64,000 nt of DNA from Hofstenia miamia (taxonomy: Eukaryota; Xenacoelomorpha; Acoela), in the NCBI GenBank assembly GCA_004352715.1, contig SCFE01000018.1, positions 1,041,865-1,105,864 on the forward strand, read 5' to 3'. Numbering within the stretch: the first letter of the stretch is position 1; the number at the start of each line of letters is the position of its first letter. Below, piece after piece: positions 10,320-22,735 of the stretch. A program made the translations under genes and the position numbers. The notes beneath the pieces are model-generated. The model saw only the letters and a list, made by a program, of their open reading frames with translations, searched no databases and had not been told where the DNA came from.

Positions 10320-12140
10320 TATTTAATTGAAATAGTAACACATTTAGTTTAATACGTTGTATTTACATAGAGTAGCACCATTATATGTAGCTTAACCTTA
10401 TAAGAAAATTGTGTACAATTGTAACTCGTACATCGAGCGAACTCGCGAGTTAGGGTTTCAACTCAACTCGAGCCTAAAAAAGACAACTCGCAGGGGCCTA
10501 ATGCACACACGCGCAGAACAAATAGGTTATTTTTTCTAAAAAATTGAAATTTTTCCGTTTTTTCAACAACAGAAGGAAATTCATTTTGCTTCACTCAAGA
10601 GATTAATAAATATAGCTAGTAGTAAGTTTTATTATAAAAATAGTTGAAAAGCAGTTAGGACTACGTGCAAAATATCGAAAATTGTGAAAAATTAATTTTT
10701 GGATTAAAAATTTCGAATCTTTGTGAGTTTGCAAACAAACCCTCCATGAATGTCAATCATTGTCTACTCAACCACTCAATGGGTCTTCAAACGCTTAATT
10801 GCTTTTTGTACTTTGGCTTTATTAATGAGGTCAGTAGTTCAATGAATGATGATTCACTGTAAGGTTGCGCATGGAATCAAACATCAACAGATAAATTTTG
10901 ATATTGTACTGAGGCGGCGAAATTCGGGTAACAGAATAATGCAACAATAGCATATGTTTCACTAGAATTCCATCGTAACCGTTGTAAATTTGGAAGTTTT
11001 TTGCAGTTTATTGGCTGCCAATTTAAAGCTCTTTTGTTAGGATGATATGTTTGGCATAATTCATATAAAAAGTCACATCGCCATTCAAGGTTCTCTTCAT
11101 GTAAAATATACCTTTCTGACTTAGAATGACACACCGTGACCCTGTTTAGTAATGATTGCAAGAAGATTCTGCACTTTATTTGTTGAAATGTTGTTTTTTA
11201 GTACTAGTGAATGAACTGTTGCTTTTGGAAATTTGGCGAGCACTCAGGAGACGATTACTTGGAGCAATAAGTAGAAGACTTAGTTGAAAATTTGGAGGCA
11301 GATTAGACAAACATCATATGTATGTTAAGAAGGCTAGCTGTAGATGTTGATGGTCGTATTAATGTCATTGGCTGTATTGGCTTCAAATGTGCTAATCTTA
11401 AGCATTTAGTAACCAACATTGCTTCAGCTATGAAATTGCCTCCTGTAGGGGGGGCTTATGATCGGAGACTTTCCATTCACCCTGGTGGAATCAAGTCATC
11501 GAGAAAGCATTTGTTTAATAAAGCTGAATCATTCAAATCTAGTTTCTAACAAACTAGAGCCCTCCTAGAATAGGAAAGTCTAGTTTCCTGCCAGAGCAAT
11601 TTTATGTTCGTAACTTTTTGGAATTTAATATAGTCGAATTTCTCAAAGTTGAATGGAAATATGGACAAGAATTTGGCGGTTTGTTGACATGTGAAATTAG
11701 AAATCTTTATAACAGATAGAATGCTTGGGCCCTTCTCTGTTTTGAAAAGATATTTTACGCTGCTGCAAGAACTCCTGTTCTTTAATGACACCTATGCAAA
11801 GCCAAAGGAGCTGTTACAGAAAAAATACAATGACATTTACTGAAACAATTTAGTGTTTGGAGCAAGCCGCAATAGATCAATGTGAAAATTAAGAAAGACC
11901 CTTTACCAAACCACAAAAAAATATTACGAATTCGAATCCCACATATGCAACCTCACTGTAGACATAAATTTACTCATGCACATGTTCTAAAACAATTCAA
12001 TATGTTCCAGTAGAAGTGTAAGGTTTAATGAGTGTAAAAATGAAAAAATATAAAAGTGGGAGCTTTTTAGATTTTTTATACATTGATATTACTAATGTCA
12101 TCTGGATGCAATTCTTTCTCGAATATGAGAGGTCTCATTT
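10320..12140. other. Unassigned region; possible hAT-type transposase trace on the minus strand
   Basis: No firm gene. The minus strand at 10877-11161 reads a 94-residue frame containing LPNLQRLRWNSSETY, which recalls the TRWNSR segment of hAT-type transposases. Neighbouring frames at 11546-11791 (minus) and 11322-11549 (plus) give nothing I recognise. The hAT suggestion rests on one short motif. Confidence 0.25.
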
Positions 12141-12144
12141 TTGT

Positions 12145-12565
12145 AAAACTCCTACTTGCGCTTTGTACAATTTAAAAACCCGCTAGCTTGCGCTTTGTAC
12201 AATTTACACGCATACTTGCGCTTTGTACACCTTATTAACTTTCAGATAAATTTTCTCGAAATCTATGCACTTTTGCAACTTCCAAACTGTATATTTAGGT
12301 GTGCGTACAAACTTTTTTTATATAGAAACTTCAATAATTTTTTAATGAATTTAAAAATGCTTTAGAAAGTGTTCTCTCAGTTATGTGGACATTTCCTAAT
12401 ATAAAAATATAGTCTAGAAACATTCCCTAATACCGAACTGCTAATTTGCACTTTGTACTTTGGTAAAAGCAGCTTAGCTTTCGCTTTGTACACTTTTCTC
12501 AAATTTCCATAGTAGAAAGCGCAAGTATGAGTTTATATATATATAAAAGATCATACAAAGCGACA
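12145..12565. repeat. Interspersed GCGCTTTGTAC motif array
   Basis: The block TTGCGCTTTGTACA occurs three times (near 12158, 12188 and 12218), with variants near 12447 and 12479. Inverted variants (GAAAGCGCAAG near 12515 and CATACAAAGCGAC near 12551) follow. Related sequence continues in the inverted-repeat cluster at 12.70-12.96 kb. Confidence 0.7.
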
Positions 12566-12679
12566 ATGGTCCCCTACATCAAGGGAAAAATTGATAACGC
12601 CCAAATGTATATTGTATGATGTTTTAAACATTATTTTCTATTTTACCTGAGATATTTAGGTAAAAAATACAAAAAATTT

Positions 12680-12702
12680 ATATATATATATATATATATA
12701 TA
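12680..12702. repeat. (TA)n microsatellite
   Basis: TA dinucleotide run directly left of the GCGC inverted-repeat cluster. Confidence 0.9.
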
Positions 12703-12704
12703 CT

Positions 12705-12965
12705 TATAAGAGGCGCTTTGTGTATGTAATTTTCGAACTAGCTCAACAAAGAGCCTTTGAGCCGAAAATTCCCATACACAGAGCGCCTCTCGGCTTTTAC
12801 AAGGAAAGTATTCAACTGAACTGCCTTAAAATCTTGTCATACACTAAATGGAGCATACAAAATAATAATAATTTTAAATTATTATATCAATTATATGGAT
12901 TTCTATATGGGACGCTACATAGCGCCTCTTATAAATATATTTTCTCAACAAAGCGCCTTTCAACC
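12705..12965. repeat. Nested inverted repeats with GCGCCTCTTATA arms
   Basis: TATAAGAGGCGC (12705-12716) is the exact reverse complement of GCGCCTCTTATA (12922-12933). A third, inner arm at about 12762-12790 pairs with 12710-12737 over roughly 27 bp with few mismatches, so the left arm can pair with either of two partners. A further CAACAAAGCGCC lies near 12949. This could be a small MITE or a decayed foldback. No clear target-site duplication was seen next to the (TA)n. Confidence 0.7.
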
Positions 12966-13655
12966 ATGGATTTTAACCATGATTAATAAAGGTGGCAAAT
13001 TGTGGTAACCTAGAAAGTGGTTACTAGTAACTTACTAGTTTTAAAATACCACATGCTATTCCAAACAACCAAGCATGAAAATTTCCCATACATAATAAAT
13101 GTATAGTTCCAACGAAAATTATGTACTACGACTGAATTTGCAAAAGCTGAGAAAACATTTTTTTCAAGAATTTACATTTATAGGGGTCAGAAATGATGCT
13201 ACAATAATAATTTTACAATGAGAAGTTACAAATATGCTCCAGATTTATTTTATTTCAATATTGAATTGATTGAAAATGATATTTTTGTGTTCAGTTGCTG
13301 CAGGACGATATTATTTCAAACAAAAGTATTTTACAATCGACCTTACATTGCTTAAGTAATTTTTTTAAACCCTGCCGTCCAAAAACATTCCTGTGTTGTA
13401 AAATATATTAATATAAACATCAAATTTAACTTTTTTGCCTAAAGTGTTGTCTTTAATATCTTTGAATATCAAATTTATTCCTAATTTTTGAAGAAATTAA
13501 CAATTAAAATATTAAGAAATGAAAGCTTCCACTTGCTCCCATCATCCTTTAATATTGAAATTGCAATAACTTGAGCAATATATCGTATATATGAACAATT
13601 CAAGTAGCGTTATAATACTTTTAAAAATTTATAAAGAACAATTTGTAATTACTTA

Positions 13656-13913
13656 TACCCTGTTTACACGTGACATAAAACAGATCTGTCTCCAATTATC
13701 TCAAGGCATATGTAGTGTGCCTTATGATTTAGTGTTTAAACGATGAAAGCGTGACAGAAGCCATACAATAAAATCAAAATTATTTGATCTACATCTGTTT
13801 TATAATTACCCTACTTGAGAGTTCGTATGTCTTATGCTTTGAGTGTTTAAAAGCTACATATGTCTTGAGATAATTGGAGAAAGATCTGTCTTATGTCACG
13901 TGTAAACAGGGTA
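13656..13913. mobile_element. PIF/Harbinger-type MITE, 258 bp
   Basis: Terminal inverted repeats of about 60 bp start TACCCTGTTTACACGTGACA at 13656 and match the reverse complement of the right end (to 13913) with only a few mismatches. Both ends are flanked by TTA (13653-13655 and 13914-13916), a 3-bp target duplication expected for the PIF/Harbinger superfamily. The interior has related direct repeats around TTATGATTTAGTGTTTAAA. There is no coding capacity. Confidence 0.88.
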
Positions 13914-13916
13914 TTA

Positions 13917-16480
13917 AATACTTACTGAAGAATATACAGACTTCTAATATGAATTTTCTGAATATTCTATCTTTGCGGTTAAAATTTCACTGTGTCATAA
14001 ATTTAAGATGTAAGAGGGCTATTGATATGAAATTTGGATTGTCTATAGATGAAATAATTCTTTACGCCACCTAAAAATTAGTTACCTATATACAATAAGC
14101 TCGTTACTAAATGAATCCTTTGAAATATACAGATTTCTTCATAATTATAATCAACAAAATGTCCTTGTGTTGCATAAACAATACTATTTTCCACAATATT
14201 TAGCTAATTTCACTCAAGTTTTCGATTCAAAAAATTTGTGAAGTTAATCCATTAGTAGATTGCTAACGAGCAAAGGTAGATAATTTTGGTTGTTTTTTTA
14301 CATTTTTCAAAATCCTCCGATTTGGGTTATATTTGAGATACTCGGAAAAAAACAGTTCTGTGCTACCCTGAAGACAACATTACTACTCCGTTTAAATTGC
14401 AAAAAACAACTTCATTGGCTTTGATATGTCCATGCATACGAAGAACACTACTAGCTTGCCTTGTCTGTTTGTGATTTCAATGATGTAGCAGCATCAATTC
14501 CCAATGATTTAGAAAATAGTAGGTATTTCACAATCATGCTTACAAATAGAAGCCGAGACTAAAAGCGTCTGAAAGGGGGATTAATGTAATTGAAAAAACG
14601 AAAAGTCGAACGCTGGAACAGACTAATAAGTAAAAGAACGCAATTTAAAGAGAAGTTATCACTGATGAAATTAGTACTTTTGGAAGAAAAATTCAGAAAC
14701 ATGAAAATTCTAAAATAAAATTCTACAGTGCGTAATTTCGAAGATTTCCATATTTCATTGGATTCTGGTAGATGTAGGTAGAAAGAAATAGATGTTCTAT
14801 CCGACTTTAGAGAGTTTCAAATTTTTATATTAGAGTTTCATTAAATCCGCTTGTTTAATTAATGAAATGCAAACGCATGCAAGCGTATGCATATGAAATT
14901 AGAACTTCTTTGAATAACATAAGCTTTCTAAGGGTAGATATAGGCTCTTCAGAGCGCTTACTTCCTCTTTAAACGGATACCATTGTTGGCATGAAGAGAA
15001 ACTAGAAATAAATAATTCTTTCTTAAGTATTTACATTACGCTTCCATGACAACGAACCACCGTATAAATAAAATCCCGCATTTTCTGAATAAGATTACTG
15101 TGATCATTATACATTAAAATATTTATCATTTACGCTACCTCCTTAAATCTCAGACACATTAAAAACGGAATGTAAGTGAAAATCCACTTTCTACAAGATC
15201 GTTTCAACTTCTTTCGTTATGTTTAGTGATCTGTTATCAATGTGCAACAATACTTAATACACCCTTCATTTTGATCTACCTGAGCTTTTCAAAATAGTCT
15301 TGCATTTAAAATGCTTTCTATTGAACCTAAAATAATTCTTCGATTGATGATAACCATCGTTTCAACAGTACAAATTAATTTGCAGAGGTATATAATATCG
15401 CATTAACACCATTGTAATCCATAGGTCGATGATAGAATTTATGTACAGTTACTTATTAACAGTGAACCAAAACTTTTGCTATCATTTTTACAAGACTAAA
15501 ATGTTTGAACCCCCCTGTAAATTTCTTGATACCTCATTCGCGGTGCAAGAAATATCATATTGTGCATTTGGTATTATACTAGCATCATCTTTTAAATATC
15601 GACTAAATTTTTTAAAAATTAACACATTGAAAGTAACAAAGCAATAATAGTTATTAAATGAGCACCTATAATTGAACAAAACTTAAAACGCAATTATTGC
15701 AAACATTATAGAGCTAAGAATTATTTAAGAGGGCTTTAATATATATATATATATATATATATATNNNNNNNNNNNNNNNNNNNNNNNNNNNNNNNNNNNN
15801 NNNNNNNNNNNNNNNNNNNNNNNNNNNNNNNNNNNNNNNNNNNNNNATATATATATATATATATATATAAATGAAATAAAAATGCAAAATGAAAGTGTTA
15901 GAATTCTTATAATTTCATTAAAAATTAACATTTTGAGGACATAATTCGCATATATATTGAATAAAATACCTCTCATAAAACATTAAGGATGTGAAACCAT
16001 AATACATAAAAGATATTGAAAAGCCCCGAGAGAAAAATTTGCACACTATGTATGGCTCATTCAATGTTGATTCCAATTCAATATCGACTTGCATAACGAA
16101 TATTGCCACACTTTTTACATTTCCCAGTGAATGCTCACAGATCCAACTTGCAAAATGTTATAGAACTGAATTTACGATAAATATGAAAAGTAAGAATTCG
16201 TACTCCTGATTTATATTATCATATTTTTTAAAATCTATGTTTAGAGTATTAAATACTAAGTATTTATGCAAATTATTAGTTGGTTGCCATTTTAGATATA
16301 TATAAAAACTCAATTGGGCAAACCAGTTGATCTAGGTTTTTATATGCTAATCTTAAATTTGAAAACCATTAACAAAAGAATTTTTTTAATTTCACGAAAT
16401 TACTTTTAGAAAAATTATTCTAATTCAAAGCAAATGCTAATTACTACAACAAAATTTTAGTTTAATATATTAGAGCTTCC
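13917..16480. other. AT-rich spacer with gap in (AT)n
   Basis: No recognised gene. Short frames near 15429-15647 and 15918-16109 lack any domain signal and are probably chance. (AT)n tracts at 15739-15764 and 15847-15869 flank Ns (15765-15846). Confidence 0.55.
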
Positions 16481-16539
16481 TAGTACAATATTCAATATTG
16501 TAAAACATGGATTCATTTAAATTCAAACTCTCTCTAACT

Positions 16540-18200
16540 ACAAGCAGAAAAATAATGCCAAATACAAGTCAGCAGAAACAGAAAATCACAACTCCTGAAC
16601 AAGCCACTCAAACTGCGAAGTCACAATATGATTCCCTTCCAAGGGAGCAACTTATCAAATAATCATTTCCATTGAAAAGGAAGTCCAAAACATTAAAGAA
16701 AAATTGATCTCTTGCAAATTGAGAACTGTAAACACTTTGATCAAATCCACCAAAAGAACTGAAATCTCTTGAACAAAATCACCATCTTGAAACAAGGCAA
16801 ATGAAAAATTTTAAAGAACATAAAGTGTCCAAAAGGAAAATCAATTCCTCTACACTGACTTTGAAGAAATAGAATAACAAAATAAATGTCCACATGATGA
16901 AATACAAATTACACATTATGAATGCTAAAACATCTTGGAACACTAATACCAATTTTCTCAAACAGGATGAAGAATGTGAAAAAAAAGAACTTGTAACAAT
17001 GAACTTAAATGAGAATACCATCCATGTGACAATTCGCAGAATCATCATACAAGCAATCATAGACATTAGAGCCTCCATATTCATAATTGCAGACACCTGT
17101 ACAAATCAATTTGGCATAAATAGAAATCATATAATTCAGGCATCTAATAAATGCTTAAAGTGACTAACTTGACACCAATTGCCTCATCAACAAATTCAAA
17201 TTTATCACTGCCAATAATAAATACAATCTTGATACTCCAATAGTCAATACAAAAACCATAGTTTACCTTATAAGTTGATATTGAGGAAGGACTTCATGGA
17301 AAACACTTCATGATAAAACACTAATGATTAACCCAGTAAACAAAGATACTACCACTCATTTGCAAACCATTGATAATCAGAAACTCATTTTATATCCTGT
17401 TGAAACCATCAAAATTAAACCTTTTAGCTGGTGCTTCATTATGCTACAATTCAAATGATGAGTACCCTTCAACATTGTTATAAATATTCAGCAAGGAATG
17501 AATTCTAAAAAGTAATAAAAGTAAAAGACTAATTACCTTAACACCAGAAAACATTAAATCTTCACAGTTCTGATCATCACTGTTGTCCATACTAAAAATA
17601 ACCTGATTCCTTCCCTCAAATTAATGGAAACTTATAGGGAACACCATTCCTACTGTTAATACTAAACTCTTTCCACATTTAAAACCTAATGAAATTGAGC
17701 AATTATATGAAATATTTCAAAAGCATCAGCATAGGAAACACAATGGGAGAAGAACACTGTATTGATACCATTCATAATAAACCTATATGTGAACCAGTGT
17801 GATGAGTTCCTAAATAATCCAAGATCATCACAGATTCATTAAAGAACAGAATAATTCAACCATCCAAAAGTCCATATGCTTCACTAACAGTCTTCATTAA
17901 GCAAAGCAACAAATATTGTCTCTGCATAGATTTTGCAAGCTTAATGATATCACAACAAAGAATGTGTATCTGATACCTCTTATTTACAAAATTTTTTTCA
18001 CTACATGTCAGAACTCATAATTCACAGGCCTTGACATTGGCAAGGCATACTGGCAAACTTTGAAAAGACAACTCTCATCACTCCTAATGAATTGTTTGAA
18101 AGGCCTTAGATGGCCTTTGTGCCAAATGGACACATCCAAAGGTTGTGATAAAATACATATGTACATTGCCTTTCCACAGGGTGTGCATACAAGACACATA
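16540..18200 (+). mobile_element. Decayed Ty3/gypsy-like LTR retrotransposon, protease and RT remnants
   Basis: At 16984-17163 a frame contains QAIIDIRASIFIIADTC, which resembles a retroelement aspartic protease with its DTGAS degraded to DIRAS. At about 17840-17960 the plus strand reads PSKSPYASLTVFIKQSNKY and CLCIDF, the gypsy RT segment that precedes the catalytic core. A frameshift leads to LNDITTKNVYLIPLI, then a stop and FTGLDIGKAYWQT, matching the FSKLDL..GYWQI motif. Next comes LITPNELFE, then MAFVPNGHIQRL, matching the MPFGL..FQRL segment. Stops and frameshifts are scattered throughout. No pair of LTRs was identified. The region is almost CpG-free. Confidence 0.75.
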
Positions 18201-18249
18201 CAGTACCAAAACTTGGATAATGATTAAAATTATTTATTAGTTCAAACAC

Positions 18250-18650
18250 TGATGAAAAGAGTTCTAGCTCTACACTCCAGCAGTAACAGCAAAACTTGAG
18301 AGCAACTGTACAATCACAGACATTGAGTCAGACACACACACTGTACTAGGAGGTTAGATGTTGGTGGAAACTACATTTCTAGTACAGGAGCAGTGACCCA
18401 ATCACACACAATAGGCATATATGTTGGTGCATTGAACCCCCCTCCTCCCTGTGGTACAGTATGGAGAGTGTGGTTGGTTTGTGTGGTCACTCAACCTCAC
18501 AGAGTTCCTACCTGTGGTTAGCATGGGTAGTCAATTCACAGAGAGGTCCATCATAGCCACTGAACAAATTCCATCTGCTATACAGACTTTACAATAATCT
18601 ATACCTGAAGAGTTGGTGTCATAACCACTGGTTCTACTTCAATCTAGAAA
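18250..18650. other. GC-richer, CpG-free non-coding block
   Basis: Visibly higher in G and C than its surroundings but without CpG. It contains runs such as CCCCCCTCCTCCCTG near 18437. It lies just upstream of an ATG-led decayed frame and could be a retrotransposon leader or LTR, but I found no second copy or primer-binding site to support that. Confidence 0.35.
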
Positions 18651-20615
18651 ATGTCAGCACTGACACTCCCCCCATCCTCTGCAACTAGCCAGACATCTGA
18701 CTCTCAACAATGATCTAAAGAACATTATGAACAACAATGCTCTCAAGCATCAACTGTTAGCAATGAATCTCCCCACTCATACTTTATCACAACTCATACA
18801 GCACATTACATAATTGAATCTCACATATCACCTGAAATGAAAACAGCCATCAACAAGCAACTAGATACACAACATCACAAAATAAGCTGTGCCAGAATGC
18901 CATTCCTAATAAATTCCAAGAAGTGGTTCACTATTAACTTTTTGATATTCAATCTTCACTTTCTGTCAGAAGAAATGAATAGATCATATTTTCACAGTAC
19001 AGTGCATACTTGTTTCAACACTGAGTTTCACCTTACCAATCCTCACCATCTGGTTATTTACAAAGACAATTTAGTGTTACAACCTCATATTAACTTATCT
19101 CTGGAGAATATTCTAGTTATTTGTTTTCTAAAAACAGATGAACTTTCTGATTCTAAATTAATGGAGAAACTCTCTTTAGCCTACTGCTTAGCTAAAGCAA
19201 ACAAGATTTGATTAGTTATAATTCTACAAGATTTCTCTTACAGTAGTGCTATTGGATTTGAGATTTACAAATTGGAATTTAGCCTTGATAAATTTTTTAT
19301 CCTAAAGCCTCAAAACTTTAATGTTCTCAGTTTGCAAGTAGTCTGCTGAAACTCAACTGCAGCTCTTATTCATATGGACTTATTTCTACATTGCATGTGT
19401 CCTCAGCATTGGCTCATGGTTGATAAATGTTTAGCAATTGATATACTACTACTGATATCAAATGAAAAGACTCCAACCAGTATCACTAGCATTCCCATAT
19501 CATGTGCATTCTGTCAATCTGTCAACATACTAAACAAAGTGAAAAGCATATTGTTTAACATCAAAACCAATTGGCCCAATTACAACAGTTGGCCAGTTGG
19601 CCTGCAATATTAATACATCTATATCAGAATCTTATCATCACTCAGCTGAATATCTACTACTTAATGTCCAGCAGTCACTGGAAGCTCAAGATGAATTGGA
19701 TTTTAGGCAGGCATTTTTTGAAGAAACACATGCACCAGATTGTAATGAAAAATCTGCTCTATGACTGATTTCAATCTATCTAACTGAAGATCCCACGTTA
19801 ACTTCTCCCACATAATGAGAAATCAATTATGAAAGAGGAAATCACATGATATCACTGTCATTCCAATCTCTTCCAAACCCAAGAAATTTGCTCTTGTACA
19901 GTATGTCCTTGTTGATGTTGTCAGCCAGAAAATGTATGAAGTGCACAACACTTTTTGAGAAGTACTATCTCACATAATTAATGGAGAATATCCATTATGA
20001 ATGCTACTAATCACTCTAATTAGTAATATATTGGCAATCACCCCAAGAGACATTCACATAGTTGCAGATACAGTTGCACAACATGTGATGTGAAGTTTTT
20101 GTCATTTCTGGATGAGAATGTGCTGCTGTCATTATTGCATCTGCAAAAAATGTATTAAACATTCTACAGACTCTTTCTACAAGAAATCAAGGAAATGTCT
20201 CTTCATCATAAAAAATGAGGTCTTGCTAAATTATCACAATCAACATTATTCCAAATTCTCCTACAAAGAATTCTCTATGTGCATTAAATACAAAAAACTT
20301 GGCAGCCAAGAAATACCCATAAAAATTCTAGAATTAAAACAGCAGTCAACAATGCACCTACAAAACCATGAAGACAACCTCACATTAACACAACAACAAT
20401 TGTGTCATGTCAATACACATTTTCAAAAGCTATGAATTTGTTAGCACTAATGAAAATTCTGCTTAGAGAATCCTGGACAAAATTGGAATTAGCTGCAATG
20501 TTACAGCCTCACTCTCAAATGGCACTGGATGTAGAATGCACTACTTCTAATATCCATATTTTGGAAGCAAATGTAGAAGGATTCCACCCTCATTTACACT
20601 CAGATTCCCTATAGA
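18651..20615 (+). pseudogene. Decayed coding block of unknown family, perhaps retroelement gag
   Basis: From the ATG at 18651 the plus strand is largely open for about 2 kb, with scattered stops and frame changes. Pieces are 18651-19211 (with MKTAINKQLDTQHHKIS and KLMEKLSLAYCLAKANKI), 19374-19613, 20112-20435 and 20402-20614. The density of open frames in such AT-rich DNA, and its position beside gypsy-like pol, suggest an old retroelement protein. I recognise no domain. Having pol upstream of this block would mean two elements or a nested insertion. Confidence 0.4.
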
Positions 20616-20619
20616 GGCA

Positions 20620-22734
20620 AATAGTTCACTGACAGGTGAACTATCCTGTTTCCATAGGGATTGCCTAGCTGGGGCTCCCACCAACATGACAAACTACATT
20701 TGAAGAGTGTATTGGAACTGAAAACAACTATTGCATTATATCTCCACTAATACATGCAGCAGCTACACAACCAGCATGGCAATCTAAGCATAAGGATAAA
20801 CAGATAGTGAATATACCTTTTATTACAAATGAACAATATGTTAACAATCTCAGTGACCTCATAAAAACATTAAACTCTGATCAGTGCAAGCAAAGTAAAT
20901 CAAAACTCCTAAAAAAGGATAAGAAGTCTTGACTATTTGCTGATGGACATGTGCCACTAGAACACATTTATTGTAATGCAAACCAATAGCTGAACAACTC
21001 AATTATGTAAAAAGTACTATGTGAAAACTAACACACAAAATGCTAATTAGTTTTTTTTTCAGTATAGGAGACATCTTAATTCAAGAAACACTACAATACT
21101 AAAACATCTCAAAAAGTTTCAAAATAATTACAATGATGAGATCCAACATCTCCTCCAATCTGGGCAGATGAAAGAGGAAATTGTCAACAACAACATTTTT
21201 TTTGACATGTAAAAAATCATTTGAACTTAATGTTTCTTTACATTCTATAACTTTGCAAAGAAAGTTAGTACCTAGTTAGAAGCACTCTATTATGCCACAC
21301 AGTTCATGGAGCATGATGGCTGGCTTTCCTGGAATGATCCCTGAGCTATCAGCTTAGTGCAACCAGCTCAAGCATTAATTGAACTAGATATTGTGGAGTT
21401 TGTGTACTGAAAGGGACCATTTTAGGTTTGTAAAATGTGCATTTTCAATTTTTAATATTGCTGATAATTTTACACAGTAATTTCTGACCATCACAGACTA
21501 CCTGTTTATATTTACTCAGATTAGCAATGCTGAGTTGTTGTTTATAATTACTGGTTTTGTTAATATTTAAATGTAGACAAATATTCATTTTGGTTGCTAG
21601 AAAGTAAATTGGGACTATGTTTTATGTTTAACTTTACTTTAATTAAATTATGCTTTTCAAAACTGTCTCATATTATTTAAAGAGTACTTAGAAGTGGTAT
21701 CCTTTAAATTAGGACTAGGTGTACAAATAAGGGTTTTGTTGCTTTGCATTTTATTTGCTATTAAAATTGTTATTATTGCTACCACCTAAATTGATTGAGT
21801 TGAGGAATTCACTGAGCTTAGATTTTTACTTAGCATGTAGGTTTCATTAGACTGCACCCAAGAATATTAGGGCTTCTCTTTCTTACTTTCTCTTATGTAG
21901 GGGTTTAGTCTTAAATGACTCTTTCACAAGGTTTCTGTTTCAGGTTGGCTGAGTGTGGCCACTCTTCCCTTTGTAGATCTCCTATCACTCTTTACTTTTA
22001 TTAAGAATGAGTGTTATGATAGGAAGGGTTAATTATTTACTGTTGCATTGGCAAATCCATGCACAATACAAATCCTTCATTAAATAGAGAATTAGGACTG
22101 TTGCTAATTTCCAAGCTGATGCCACAATGGAGAAATCCAATTTTTTTATACTATCAACCAAGTTGATTTTATATTTGTACCCACTGTATAGCTCTCCAAT
22201 AATCATTGAATGTACTCAAGTTAGTCAGCTCTTAGAATGATATATTTATGTGATAAAAATTCATTTTATATTGAGTAGTATTCCCCTTCCAGACACATAA
22301 TTGGTAGATTTGACATCTTCTTATGATTCATGTGTATAGAAGATGTGACTTCAAATCTTACTGAATCAAAATGGCAATAATTATATTGTACAATAATTCA
22401 ATCCACAAATTGTTATATGGCATTAATATGCATCTAGGATCAATATTGCCTTCAAAAGTACAAGAATTACCATTCTCTGATGCTAGTGTACACCTTAATG
22501 AATTGTATCTTGAAAATTGAAATGCAATATTGATGATATTCATTAATAATTTCGTATTTAGTAGAAAATTATAGGCATTTAATTTCCAAACAGTTGTCAA
22601 TTAAAACAAAAACATATAAAGTTGAAATTGACAAAACTACAAAGGCAGATTTATTTGTCATAAGGAATAATGGACAAGCCTAAGAATATCATTGTGGTTA
22701 TAATGTAGAATTGGTGGCTGGAAAAAACTTAACT
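20620..22734. other. CpG-free AT-rich region, no recognised gene
   Basis: It continues the CpG-depleted stretch. A short frame near 20926 reads SLFADGHVPLEHIYCNANQ, which recalls a retroelement segment but is too brief to assign. The rest shows nothing beyond A/T-rich sequence. Confidence 0.4.
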
Positions 22735-22735
22735 N

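Noticed and set aside
9197-10341. Frames of 98-164 residues over gaps
   Set aside because: They consist of Ns and IYIY runs from AT repeats.
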